Of a stretch of 64,000 nucleotides of DNA, positions 44,592 to 54,044 are shown piece by piece (the stretch's first letter is position 1; every line of letters begins with the position of its first letter). Under the pieces are notes generated by a model, which was not told the DNA's origin, did no database searches, and was given only the letters and a program-made list of their open reading frames with translations. Both the position numbers and the translations under genes were made by a program. Source of the DNA: Sandaracinaceae bacterium (GTDB lineage Bacteria > Myxococcota_A > Polyangia > Polyangiales > Houyiibacteriaceae); the NCBI GenBank assembly GCA_020633055.1, contig JACKEJ010000010.1:62001-126000 (forward strand). The letters are read 5' to 3'.

Positions 44592-47551
44592 GCGCGGACG
44601 CGACAGCGGCCGGCCTGGTCGTGCCCGTCGTGAGCCGGCAGGACCTCGCGGAGGACTTGAAGCGCCTCTATGAAAGCCCGCGGGAACACCACCTCTTCGC
44701 CTACTACGGCACGGGCAGCGAGGACGCGGTGGACCTCCCCAACGCGGCTCGCGTCACGGTGGTCCCGGTGCGGAGCGAGCTCGAGCTGCGGATGAAGCTG
44801 CCGCTCCTCGATGACGACGCGCGGGTGGCGTTCCTGGTGCCCTTCAAGGGCGAGGTCCCGCTGGACCTCCAGGCCCGCTTCGCGCTGAACGGGCGCGTGC
44901 GGCGGATCCGGGCGGATGCGCGGCTCCGCCGCATCTTCGGCGTGAAGGATCTGGACGACGAAGTGCACGGCAGCGCGCTCGCGCAGTACCTGCTGGACCA
45001 GGGCGCGCCAACGATGGCGGTGCGCGAGAACGTCTCGCGCCTCACGCCCGCCGGCATGTGGGACGCGTACTTCCAGCACACGTGGCGGGTGACCTGGGCG
45101 GGTGATCCCACCGCCGCGGCCGCGCTCGGTTGGGCCGTGCGCGACGGTCACGGCCCCGCGTTCGCGAAGGCGATGGCCGAGGGGCTGGGCGCGGCCGCGC
45201 GCGAGGAGTGGCTCGGCTACCTGGAGGTGCGGCTGCCGGCCCTCGGCCGGACGCTCTGGGAGACCTGGGAGCGCGGCGAGGCCGAGAAGCTACTCACCTA
45301 CGGCATGGTGCTCGAGCCCTTCGCGGAGACGTTCGCGGCGGCCGCGGACGAGGCGGACGCTGGCGGCAGCGGCGGCAACGGCACCAACAGCGCCACCCTG
45401 ACGAAGCCCGAGGTCACCTGGACGCGCATGACGTTGAAGGCCGAGTTCGGGGTCGAGGATCCGGCCTCGGCGTTCAGGCTCGCCGCGCGCCTCGCGCGGG
45501 CCACCGACGGTGCGCTCCGCTACGCGAGCACGCGCGACTCGGAGCGCGACACGGCGTGGCTCCGCACACTGCTGGCCGCGGCGGACGCGATCGCGGCGGA
45601 TCCGGCGCTCGCGCACGGCGTGTCCCAGAGCCGGCGCCTCCCCCGGGCATGGGCGAAGCGCCTCGACACGCTCGGCGCGGCGCTGGAGTCCGCAGCGAAG
45701 TCGGCCAGCGCCGCGCAGAAGCGCGGACCGGACGCCAGCCGCTCGGGGCTCGAGGCGGCCGATGTCGAGGCCGTCCACCGCGCGCTCCGTGGGCTGGAAG
45801 AGCATCACGCCTACTTGCACGCGAAGGGCGTCGTGCAGCGCGCGGAGATGGCGGCGCGGCTCGTGGCGTGGTTGGCGGCGCGCCCGGAGCTGGAGCGGCT
45901 CGGCGGGCTGACGCCCTCCTCGGACGCCGAAGCGTTGGCGCGTTGGTACGCGGACGAGGGCGGCTACGTGGACCGCGCGCGGCGCTACGCCCGTGGGCCG
46001 GCGGTGGACGCGCTGGGGCGCGGAGCCCAGGCCGTCGTCGCGGTGGCCGACGGCGCGCGCGAGGAGCTCGACCGGCGCTTCGCCGAGGGGCTCGCCGCGT
46101 GGCTCGAGGCAGGGAAGCGGTCCACGCAGCTCGTGCCGATCGAGAGCGCGCTGGACAGCGTGGCCGTGCCGTTCTTGCAGGCGAACGAGGAGCATCGCCT
46201 CTTGGTGTTGCTCATGGATGGGATGGCCTGGGCGCAGGCGGTGGAGCTCCTGGAGTCGCTCGGTGAGCAGGGCTCCGCCTGGGGTCCGCTGGCGTGGCAT
46301 CGGCTGAAGAGCGGTCGACTGGGCGAGGGCTTCTACCCGTCCGTCATTGCGTCGCAGCCGACGCTGACGAACGTGAGCCGCGCGGCGTTCTTCGCGGGGA
46401 AGCCGATCGACGACGGAAAGCTCCCCCCGACGGATCTCGACGTGCGCCGGTTCCGGGACCACAAGGGAATCGGCAAGTTCTTCGAGGGCGCCGACACGCC
46501 GACGCTGCTCTTGCGGAGCGACGGGCACACCCCGGGCGGTTCGGCCTCCGAGGCCGCGCTGAACCTCGTGGCGGACCCGAACGCCCGGGTGGTGGGCATC
46601 GTCATCAACGCCATCGACTCCTCGCTGAAGGGCGACGCCCAGCAGGTGCAGCGGTGGGACGTGAAGGCGTTCCGCTCGCTCGAGGATCTGCTCACCAAGG
46701 CGCGCGACGCGCGCCGGAGCATCCTCCTGGCGAGCGACCACGGTCACGTGCCGAGCGACCGGCTGACGTCCATGCCCCGCTCCACCGACGGCGGCGCGCG
46801 TTGGCGGCAGTGGGGCGGTCCGAGCGACGAGCTGGCCGAGGGCGAGATCCTTTTGCGCGGCAAGCACGTGTGGACGCCGAAGGGCGCCGAGGGCGTGGTG
46901 CTGCTCACGGACGACGCCAAGCGCTACGGCGGCTCCGCGACGGCGGGCGAGCACGGCGGCGCCACGCTGGCGGAGGTCGTCGCGCCCTGCGTGCTCATCG
47001 GCGCGAGCGTGAACGCGGACGAGGCCGAGGGCCCGGACGCGGCCACCCGCGTGATGGGCGCGCACGCACCCTCGTGGTGGCTCTTCGACGTGCGCGACAA
47101 GGTGCGCCCCTCGAGCGTGCCGCCGCCCCCGGTGGACAAGAGCAAGAAGAAGCGGGGCGCCAAGGCGCCGGAGGGGCAGCTCTCGCTGGTTGGGGTCGTC
47201 CCGCCCGAGCCGCCGCCCCCGGCTGCGGCTCAAACGGCGCCGGCCGACGATGCGCTCCGCGCGGTGCGCGCGCTGGGGCAATCCGAGGAGTTCCGCGCGC
47301 GGGCCAAGGGCGAGGACGAGGCCAAGTTGCTGCGCGCGGTGGACTTCCTGATCGCCCAGAACGGCGCGGCGCGCGCGGCGGCGTTCGCGTCCGCCCTCGG
47401 GGAGCTGCCCTTCCGAGTCGGCGGCGTCGTCTCGCGGATGCAGGGCGTGCTCAACGTGGACGGCTACGCCGTGCTCCGCTTCGACCGTCAGAACGACCAG
47501 GTCTACCTGGACCGCAACAAGCTGAACGAGCTCTTCGAGGTGAATGTATGA
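44588..47551 (+). CDS. pglZ: BREX core protein PglZ (alkaline phosphatase fold)
   Basis: 987 residues. The PglZ domain is recognised by the metal-site motif LLVLLMDGMAWAQA near 538-551, TNVSRAAFFAGK near 594 and LLASDHGHVPSD near 713. PglZ-domain proteins are the shared core of all BREX types; a role as a metal-dependent nuclease/phosphatase is proposed. The N-terminal half is Ala-rich and helical. The start overlaps pglY, and the end overlaps brxD (ATGA), so the run is translationally coupled. Confidence 0.85.
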   Translation: MSADATAAGLVVPVVSRQDLAEDLKRLYESPREHHLFAYYGTGSEDAVDLPNAARVTVVPVRSELELRMKLPLLDDDARVAFLVPFKGEVPLDLQARFALNGRVRRIRADARLRRIFGVKDLDDEVHGSALAQYLLDQGAPTMAVRENVSRLTPAGMWDAYFQHTWRVTWAGDPTAAAALGWAVRDGHGPAFAKAMAEGLGAAAREEWLGYLEVRLPALGRTLWETWERGEAEKLLTYGMVLEPFAETFAAAADEADAGGSGGNGTNSATLTKPEVTWTRMTLKAEFGVEDPASAFRLAARLARATDGALRYASTRDSERDTAWLRTLLAAADAIAADPALAHGVSQSRRLPRAWAKRLDTLGAALESAAKSASAAQKRGPDASRSGLEAADVEAVHRALRGLEEHHAYLHAKGVVQRAEMAARLVAWLAARPELERLGGLTPSSDAEALARWYADEGGYVDRARRYARGPAVDALGRGAQAVVAVADGAREELDRRFAEGLAAWLEAGKRSTQLVPIESALDSVAVPFLQANEEHRLLVLLMDGMAWAQAVELLESLGEQGSAWGPLAWHRLKSGRLGEGFYPSVIASQPTLTNVSRAAFFAGKPIDDGKLPPTDLDVRRFRDHKGIGKFFEGADTPTLLLRSDGHTPGGSASEAALNLVADPNARVVGIVINAIDSSLKGDAQQVQRWDVKAFRSLEDLLTKARDARRSILLASDHGHVPSDRLTSMPRSTDGGARWRQWGGPSDELAEGEILLRGKHVWTPKGAEGVVLLTDDAKRYGGSATAGEHGGATLAEVVAPCVLIGASVNADEAEGPDAATRVMGAHAPSWWLFDVRDKVRPSSVPPPPVDKSKKKRGAKAPEGQLSLVGVVPPEPPPPAAAQTAPADDALRAVRALGQSEEFRARAKGEDEAKLLRAVDFLIAQNGAARAAAFASALGELPFRVGGVVSRMQGVLNVDGYAVLRFDRQNDQVYLDRNKLNELFEVNV

Positions 47552-48867
47552 GTGGTCCGAGTCCGCTGAAGCGGCGCGAGGTCATCGACGCGCTCCGTGT
47601 GGGTGCGGTGCCGGAGCGCGGGCTCGAGACCTTCGCCGTAGGCATGGACCGCTTCGAGCGCGCCATCGACGAGGAGCTCGACAGCGCGGCCGCCGGCGCC
47701 GGGAAGTTCAAGGCGGTGCGCGGCGAGTACGGCACCGGCAAGACCTTCTTCTCGCGCTGGCTCGAGCACCGCGCGCGGCAGCGCGGCTTCGCGACGGCGA
47801 ACGTCCAGATCTCGGAGAGCGAGACGCCGCTCCACCGCATGGAGACGGTGTACCGGCGCGCGGTGGAGAACCTCCAGACCGCCGAGTGGTCGGAGGGCGC
47901 GTTCCGCTCGCTGATCGACAAGTGGTTCTACTCGCTCGAAGACGAAGTCCTGGCGGGTGGCTCGGTGGACGTCTCCGACGCGGACGCCATCGCCAAGGCG
48001 GTGGGCGAGCTGCTCGAGCAACGGCTCGCGTCCGTGAGCGCGACGCAGCCACAGTTCGCGGCGGCGCTACGGCGGGCGCATACGGCGCGCGTGAAGGGCG
48101 AGCACGCCATCGCCGAGGGGCTCATCGCCTGGCTCATGGGGCAGCCCAACGTGGGCGCGGACATCAAGCGCAGCGCCGGCCTCAAGGGCGAGCTGGATCA
48201 CTACGGCGCCTCGGGCTTCATCCGCGGCTTGCTGGAGGTGCTTCGGCAGACCGGGCGGCGTGGGCTAGTGCTGGTGCTGGACGAGGTGGAGACCATCCAG
48301 CGCGTGCGCGCGGACAGTCGCGAGAAGAGCCTGAACGCGCTCCGGCAGCTCATCGACGAGCTCATCGCCGGAACCTACCCCGGCCTGTACGTGCTCATCA
48401 CCGGCACGCCGCAGTTCTTCGACGGGCCGCAGGGCGTGAAGCGCGCGCCGGCGCTCGCACAGCGACTGCACACGGAGTTCGGCAAGGACCCGCGCTTCGA
48501 CAGCGCGCGGGCCGTGCAGCTCCGCCTCCTCCCGTTCACCGAGGAGCGGATGATGGAGGTCGGTCGACGCGTGGTGACGCTCTACCCAACTCACGAGGAG
48601 GAGCGCGTGCGCGGCACCGTAAACGACAAGGTGCTGGAGAGCCTCTCCCGCGGGGTCACCGGAAAGCTCGGCGGCAACGTCGGCGTCGCGCCGCGGATCT
48701 TCCTGAAGCGTGTGGTGGACGTGCTCGACCGCGTCGAGGAGCACCCCGACTTCGTGCCCGCGCGGGACTACGAACTCGTCGTGAACGCGGAGGAGCTGCA
48801 CGATGAAGAGCGCGTGGCCGCCGGCATCACGCGGAGCGTGGACGACATCGAGCTGGACCTGGGCTGA
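47548..48867 (+). CDS. brxD: BREX ATP-binding protein BrxD
   Basis: 439 residues. Walker A GEYGTGKTFF near 59-68 and Walker B GLVLVLDEVETIQ near 238-250 with LITGTPQFFDG sensor-like segment place it among AAA ATPases of the BrxC/BrxD type. BrxD is a standard member of type 2 loci beside pglZ and brxHI. A likely role is ATP-driven DNA handling together with the helicase. It begins within the pglZ stop and ends 3 bp before brxHI. Confidence 0.83.
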   Translation: MSGPSPLKRREVIDALRVGAVPERGLETFAVGMDRFERAIDEELDSAAAGAGKFKAVRGEYGTGKTFFSRWLEHRARQRGFATANVQISESETPLHRMETVYRRAVENLQTAEWSEGAFRSLIDKWFYSLEDEVLAGGSVDVSDADAIAKAVGELLEQRLASVSATQPQFAAALRRAHTARVKGEHAIAEGLIAWLMGQPNVGADIKRSAGLKGELDHYGASGFIRGLLEVLRQTGRRGLVLVLDEVETIQRVRADSREKSLNALRQLIDELIAGTYPGLYVLITGTPQFFDGPQGVKRAPALAQRLHTEFGKDPRFDSARAVQLRLLPFTEERMMEVGRRVVTLYPTHEEERVRGTVNDKVLESLSRGVTGKLGGNVGVAPRIFLKRVVDVLDRVEEHPDFVPARDYELVVNAEELHDEERVAAGITRSVDDIELDLG

Positions 48868-48870
48868 ACG

Positions 48871-51000
48871 ATGAGCGGTGGCGGCAACGGAGGGGACGCG
48901 TTCGATCGCCTGAGCGGCGCGCTCCAATACCAAATCGTGAACACCCTCGGGTGGCCTGCCCTGCGACCAGTGCAGCTCCACACCATCGACGCCGTCCTCG
49001 GCGGCGAGAACTGCGTCGTCCTCGCGCCCACCGCCGGCGGCAAGACCGAGGCGTCCTTCTTCCCCGTCCTCTCCGCGATGGACGACGAGGATTGGCGCCC
49101 CGTCTCCGTCATCTACCTCTCGCCCATTCGAGCGCTGTTGAACAACCAGGAGGAGCGCGTCAGCTACTACGCTGGGCTCATCGGACGCAGAGCGTTCAAG
49201 TGGCACGGCGACGTCACGGCCAGCGCGCGGAAGAAGTTCCTCGCCGACCCGGCCGACATCCTGCTCACCACCCCGGAGTCACTCGAGGCGATGATGATGG
49301 GGACGAAGGTCCCCACGCGAGAGCTCTTCGCCGGACTGCGCGCCGTCATCGTGGACGAGATCCACGCCTTCGCAGACGACGACCGCGGCGCGCATCTGAG
49401 CGCCGTGCTGGAGCGCCTGAGCCGCTACTGCGGGCGCGACGTCCAGCGCATCGGCCTCTCTGCCACCGTCGGCAACCCAGACGCCATCCTGCGCTGGGTG
49501 CAGGGCAGCTCGAAGCGGCCGGGGCGCATCGTGAACCCCGGCGGCGCCAAGAAGACCCCCGACATCTCGCTCGACTACGTGGGCTCCATGGAGAACGCCG
49601 CCGTCATGGTCGAGCGCCTCCATCCCGGGCGAAAGCGCCTCGTCTTCGTCGACTCGCGGCGACAGGCCGAGCAGCTCGGCAAGCTCCTGAGCGATCGTGA
49701 CGTCCTCACCTACGTCACCCACGGCTCCCTCAGCGTCACCGAGCGCCGCGACGCCGAGCGCGCCTTCCACGAAGGGAGCGACTGCGTCATCGTCGCCACC
49801 AGCGCGCTCGAGCTTGGCATCGACGTCGGCGACCTCGACCACGTCCTCCAGATCGACAGCCCACCGAGCGTCGCAAGCTTCCTCCAGCGCATGGGCCGCA
49901 CCGGCCGCCGCAGCGAAACCCGGCCCAACTGCACCTTCCTGTGCACCAAAGACTCGAGCGTCCTACAGGCGGCCGCGATCATCCAGCTCAACGCCGAGGG
50001 CTTCGTCGAGCCCGTGAAGCCGCATCGCCGCGCCGCGCACATCTACGCGCATCAGATCATGGCGCTCTCCATCCAGCTCGGCGGCGTGCCCCCTGGAGAC
50101 ATCGACGCCTGGCTGAACGGCGCCACCGCCTTCATCGACCTCAGCGCGGAAGAGCGTGCCAGCGTCATCGAGCACATGCTGACCGAAGAGATCCTCGCCC
50201 TCCGCGGCGGTCGCTACCACCTCGGCCCCGCTGGCGAGAAGCCCTATGGCAGCGGCAACTTCCGTAACCTCTACGCCGTCTTCGACGCCCCCCGGCTGAT
50301 CCACGTCCGCTGGGACACCCGCGACATCGGCACCGTGGACGCCAAGTTCCTCATGACGCTCTGCTCGGAGGACACCCCCGCTACCTTCACCCTCGCCGCG
50401 CGCGCGTGGGTCGTCGCGCACGTCGACTGGGAGCGCGGCGTGTGCATCGTCCGCCCCGCCCTTGAGGGCAGAGCCGCCCGCTGGGCCGGCAGCCCCCAGC
50501 ACCTCAGCTACGAACTCTGCCAGGCCATGAAGCGCATCCTCATGGACGTCGAAGTCGACCCCACGTGGTCCTCCCGCGCCCAGAACGTCCTCGCCACCCA
50601 GCGCGCGGAGCACGGCTTCCTCGTCGACGGCCCCCTCAGCATGATCGAGGGCAGCGACGAGATCACCCTCTGGACCTTCGCCGGGGGCGCCGCCAACGTC
50701 CTGCTCGCGCGGATGATCGAGAAGGAGCTGGGCGAGAAAGTCATCTCCCGCAACACCTCGCTGACCCTCAAAGGCGACGCCGGCAAGAGCGCCGCCGCCG
50801 TCCACGCGGCGTTCGATGCCTGGCGCGCCGAGGGTCGGCCAACAGAAGGGGACGCGCGCGTCCACGCCGAAGGCGCCGTGCGCGGGCGCGTGTCGAAGTT
50901 CCAGTTGTGCCTGCCAGAGGCGCTGCTGTTGGACCTGCTGGTGAACGCGGCGGTGGACGTGGAGGGGGCGAGGAAGGTGGTGGAACCGTGTCGAGCATGA
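48871..51000 (+). CDS. brxHI: BREX type 2 Lhr-like helicase BrxHI
   Basis: 709 residues. Superfamily 2 helicase motifs in order: APTAGGKTEAS (near 52), PIRALLNNQ, TTPESLE, DEIH (near 161), GLSATVGN (near 195), SALELGIDVGD and RMGRTGRRSE (near 340). The C-terminal ~300 residues resemble Lhr accessory domains. It should translocate on DNA with ATP. It closes the canonical type 2 gene set; the nuclease-like gene start overlaps its stop by 4 bp. Confidence 0.85.
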   Translation: MSGGGNGGDAFDRLSGALQYQIVNTLGWPALRPVQLHTIDAVLGGENCVVLAPTAGGKTEASFFPVLSAMDDEDWRPVSVIYLSPIRALLNNQEERVSYYAGLIGRRAFKWHGDVTASARKKFLADPADILLTTPESLEAMMMGTKVPTRELFAGLRAVIVDEIHAFADDDRGAHLSAVLERLSRYCGRDVQRIGLSATVGNPDAILRWVQGSSKRPGRIVNPGGAKKTPDISLDYVGSMENAAVMVERLHPGRKRLVFVDSRRQAEQLGKLLSDRDVLTYVTHGSLSVTERRDAERAFHEGSDCVIVATSALELGIDVGDLDHVLQIDSPPSVASFLQRMGRTGRRSETRPNCTFLCTKDSSVLQAAAIIQLNAEGFVEPVKPHRRAAHIYAHQIMALSIQLGGVPPGDIDAWLNGATAFIDLSAEERASVIEHMLTEEILALRGGRYHLGPAGEKPYGSGNFRNLYAVFDAPRLIHVRWDTRDIGTVDAKFLMTLCSEDTPATFTLAARAWVVAHVDWERGVCIVRPALEGRAARWAGSPQHLSYELCQAMKRILMDVEVDPTWSSRAQNVLATQRAEHGFLVDGPLSMIEGSDEITLWTFAGGAANVLLARMIEKELGEKVISRNTSLTLKGDAGKSAAAVHAAFDAWRAEGRPTEGDARVHAEGAVRGRVSKFQLCLPEALLLDLLVNAAVDVEGARKVVEPCRA

Positions 51001-52007
51001 TGGTCGTCGATGGTCAGAACGAGATTCGAACCTATATGAAGAGGTTTCGACGCATGCTGATCGCCGCGGCGACTGAGCGCGGCGAACACTGGATCGGCTT
51101 TCCCGGGGGACGTCGGACGGCGCAACTCTACGTACTTCGGGAACGCGGCATCTGGCTCGCGAACATCGGCGAGCTAGAGAACCGCTACTTCAACGCGTTC
51201 GGTCACGTCATGCCAGAGGACCGACAGACGCTTCCGATCGACGTCGAGATCAACGTCCCCCTAGAAGGGATCGACCGCCGCGTCGCTGCGGTGTTCCTGC
51301 GGGATGCGAGGGGCAAACTCTATATCGGTCACCGCGGCAAGATCGGAGGTGGGCGACCCGGCGTCGGTCCCGAGCTGTTCTGGTCCCAGTACAGAAACCA
51401 AGCCGCGAACGTCATGGACGGCGAAGAAGTAAACCCCGTTGTCGTCCTAGGTGCCCTCGACGACCCCCGACTGGTCGATTCGGTGGTGGACTTCGTCCAC
51501 CGGATCGCAGAGATCAAGCGGGTCGCGCACGAACCGGAATCCACGTCACCCCGTGAAGAGGACCACGCTCCAGCGCCCTTCGTACCGGAGTTCGAGGGAA
51601 GCAAGACCATTCGGGGTCGGGACTACCACGCGACCTGGCACCACGGCGTGGTCGTTCGTCAGCTCGAAGCCGAGCTTCGGAAGCGCGGATACGAGACTTC
51701 GAACGATCGAGCACGCGACCTCGTCGCCCGCAAGGGTCGAACGGAGATCGTCTTCGAGGTGAAGACGAGCGCGGCGACCCAGAGCGTCTACACCGGCGTC
51801 GGTCAGCTCGTGTTCGGTGCGCCGCGGCGAGGGTCGCGAGGCCAACGCGCCGTGCTGGTCATCCCCGATTCGTACTCGCCGGACCTAGCGGCTGCTCTCG
51901 GCGTGGAGAGGATCGAAGTCGTTGGCTATCGTTGGCACGGCGAGACCGTGGAGTTCTCGGGGCTGCCCGGACGCGATGCGCCGTCTGCTCACGTGGCCAA
52001 ACCATGA
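50997..52007 (+). CDS. PD-(D/E)XK nuclease-like protein coupled to the BREX locus
   Basis: 336 residues. The C-terminal part (about 205-320) has the restriction-like pattern: helix RQLEAELRKRGYETS, Asp241, Glu254-Val-Lys256 in IVFEVKTSAA, then QLVFG and AVLVIPDSY strands. This fits a PD-(D/E)XK nuclease fold. The first ~180 residues are an unrecognised alpha/beta domain. Its start overlaps the brxHI stop (ATGA), so it is translated with the BREX operon, although its codon use is more like the genes downstream. It may be an accessory effector of BREX or the first gene of the next operon (16 bp away). Confidence 0.65.
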   Translation: MMVVDGQNEIRTYMKRFRRMLIAAATERGEHWIGFPGGRRTAQLYVLRERGIWLANIGELENRYFNAFGHVMPEDRQTLPIDVEINVPLEGIDRRVAAVFLRDARGKLYIGHRGKIGGGRPGVGPELFWSQYRNQAANVMDGEEVNPVVVLGALDDPRLVDSVVDFVHRIAEIKRVAHEPESTSPREEDHAPAPFVPEFEGSKTIRGRDYHATWHHGVVVRQLEAELRKRGYETSNDRARDLVARKGRTEIVFEVKTSAATQSVYTGVGQLVFGAPRRGSRGQRAVLVIPDSYSPDLAAALGVERIEVVGYRWHGETVEFSGLPGRDAPSAHVAKP

Positions 52008-52023
52008 CGGTCGAGATGCTGAC

Positions 52024-52959
52024 ATGAGGGGCCGGGACGCCGTATCGAGGGGACTCAGCGCCGAACTCGGGGTCGCGAGAGTCGCGGCTTTCGATCACCG
52101 CGAGCTGCTCGAGCGAGCGATCCACAACCTTCGCGTGCTGACGGCGTTCGACACGAGCCCTGGTGGTGACGGACACGCTCGATGTGTCGATTGGCTCGGC
52201 GAACAGCTTCGTTCTCTCGGCTTTTGGGTTCGAGTCGTAGGGGGCGGTCCGCAACCGCCTCTCATCGTGGCCCGGCGGAACGGTACCGGCCTGGACGGTC
52301 ATGTGGCGATGTACGGCCACTATGACGTCGCGAAGGTCGAACGGGCAGACGCGTGGCGCCACCCTCCACGCGAATGCACGTTGGCGGACGGCCGGCTCTA
52401 CGGGGTCGGTGTCGCCGACAACAAGGGTCCGCTTGCGGCGAGGCTCGCGACGTTCGAGATGGGCATGCGCACACCCGAGATCTCGTGGTTCATCCAAGGG
52501 GAAGAGGAGACCGGGTCGAGCGTCGCTCGCGTGCACCTTCCTGCACTCATGGGTGACCTGCAGCCAGCGATCTGGCTGGACGAGACCGGCTACCACGATG
52601 GCGCCGACGGTACTCTCAGGCTCCTCGCGCGCTTGGCCGGGGTTGGCGGATCGAGCGAACCGCCGGACCGTGCGCTGCACGATCTGATGATTCGGTTGGA
52701 GAGTCTGGCGCGCGAGTGCGGCGTATCCGCGCGACACGAGTGCCGCCCGCTCAACAAGAACGAGGTCGCGGGGGGCTGTCCGTTCCAGGCCTCACTCCCA
52801 TCCGGCGCGCGCTACCTCGCGATCGGGGTCAACGACTCCTCGTCCAGCATCCATGGAGCGAATGAATCCATTCCGACCTGGACGATCCCGCTTCACGCGG
52901 CGGAGCTCGAGAGCATCTTCGAATGGGCGCATCAGCACGGTGCGTGTGTGCCGGGATGA
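52024..52959 (+). CDS. M20-family metallopeptidase, short form
   Basis: 311 residues. The five metal-binding positions of M20 peptidases can be followed: His in MYGHYDV (near 99), Asp in VGVADNKGP, Glu-Glu in GEEETGS (159-165), Asp in WLDETGY and a late His in SSIHGANE (near 275). Usual M20 dipeptidases are 370-480 residues; only about 90 residues lie between WLDETGY and the last His, so the lid/dimer domain appears largely missing. Activity as an amidase or peptidase is likely but substrate unknown. The next gene overlaps its stop by 4 bp. Confidence 0.75.
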   Translation: MRGRDAVSRGLSAELGVARVAAFDHRELLERAIHNLRVLTAFDTSPGGDGHARCVDWLGEQLRSLGFWVRVVGGGPQPPLIVARRNGTGLDGHVAMYGHYDVAKVERADAWRHPPRECTLADGRLYGVGVADNKGPLAARLATFEMGMRTPEISWFIQGEEETGSSVARVHLPALMGDLQPAIWLDETGYHDGADGTLRLLARLAGVGGSSEPPDRALHDLMIRLESLARECGVSARHECRPLNKNEVAGGCPFQASLPSGARYLAIGVNDSSSSIHGANESIPTWTIPLHAAELESIFEWAHQHGACVPG

Positions 52960-54044
52960 ACGTGCTCTTCGATCCAAACCCGTTCTGTTTCGGATCCGCT
53001 TCGACGATGCGAGCCATCATCGATGCCTTGCCAGACGCTCGCGCTCGGGTGCTCGCGGGCGGACCGGTCATCGATCTATGTTCGGATCTGGTCGTGGAGC
53101 AGCACGACGTTCGCGACGTCGAGGCGTTGCGCAAACGACCCGACCTCCTCGCCTGGGCCGACGTCTACGTCGCCATTTCGAACAACACGAACGTAGACGT
53201 GGTTGCGGCGGCAGGTGTCCCGCTGGTGTTCGTGGACGTCCTCTTCTGGATGAAGCGCCAACGCACGCACGCCATGGACGTGGCCAGTGTCTATGTCATC
53301 GAGAACTACCCTGGGGTGGACGCGAGACTCGCCGACCTCCCCGTAGACGGTGCGATTCGAGTCGGTCCCATCCTGGCCCGGTCGAAGCGTGCGTCAGACG
53401 GCCGGGCACCGGTCCACGTGAGCATCGGCGGCGCGGCATCTCCGGATCTCGTCCCTGGACGGAACACGCAGTACCCGACTCGAGTCGTAGCGCTCGCGGA
53501 TCGACTCGCGCAACGAGAGGGATGGCCCTTCCTGGAGGTCGCGATGGGTTCGGCGGCCAGGGCGTCCGTCGTCCCCAGGTCCCGGGCCGGTGCGGTAACG
53601 CTCGACGGTGCGACGTACCGCCGTCGACTCACGCAGGCTGACGCGCTGCTCACGTCCCCAGGGCTGAACGGTCCGCTCGAGGCTTTCGTAGCCGAGGTCC
53701 CTGTCGTCTTCTTGCCACCCCAGAATCTCACGCAGGTCTTCCATCTACGAGCCTACGAAGAAGCGGGGTTGACTCCCGCGGGGCTCGGACTCGCCGACCT
53801 CCTCCCTGGGTTCCACGTAGATGCGCGCGCCCCCGAGGCGGTCGGAACGGCGCTCGTGCTCGACGCCCTGGCACGCCTGTCCGACCGCCACTGGGAGAGC
53901 GTACTGGAGCACGTGATGGCTCGACTCGCTGCGGTTCGTACGGAACCGTTCGAGCAGACCCGGCGACAGCGTGCGTGGGTCGACTCGTTGGGGATCGACG
54001 GCGCGAGCGAAGTCGCCGACCAGATTCGGAGGCTCGCTTCATGA
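52956..54044 (+). CDS. GT-B-like (MurG/GT28-type) glycosyltransferase, putative
   Basis: 362 residues. Two Rossmann-like halves: an N-terminal half (MNVLFDPNPFCFGSAST, VYVAISNNTNVDVV) and a C-terminal donor-binding half with SIGGAASPDL, TLDGATYRRRLTQAD and SPGLNGPLEAF, a pattern like the nucleotide-sugar site of MurG and related enzymes. No signal peptide or membrane segment. It starts inside the stop of the M20 gene and overlaps the next gene by 4 bp. Family assignment is by fold-like motifs and is moderate. Confidence 0.55.
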   Translation: MNVLFDPNPFCFGSASTMRAIIDALPDARARVLAGGPVIDLCSDLVVEQHDVRDVEALRKRPDLLAWADVYVAISNNTNVDVVAAAGVPLVFVDVLFWMKRQRTHAMDVASVYVIENYPGVDARLADLPVDGAIRVGPILARSKRASDGRAPVHVSIGGAASPDLVPGRNTQYPTRVVALADRLAQREGWPFLEVAMGSAARASVVPRSRAGAVTLDGATYRRRLTQADALLTSPGLNGPLEAFVAEVPVVFLPPQNLTQVFHLRAYEEAGLTPAGLGLADLLPGFHVDARAPEAVGTALVLDALARLSDRHWESVLEHVMARLAAVRTEPFEQTRRQRAWVDSLGIDGASEVADQIRRLAS

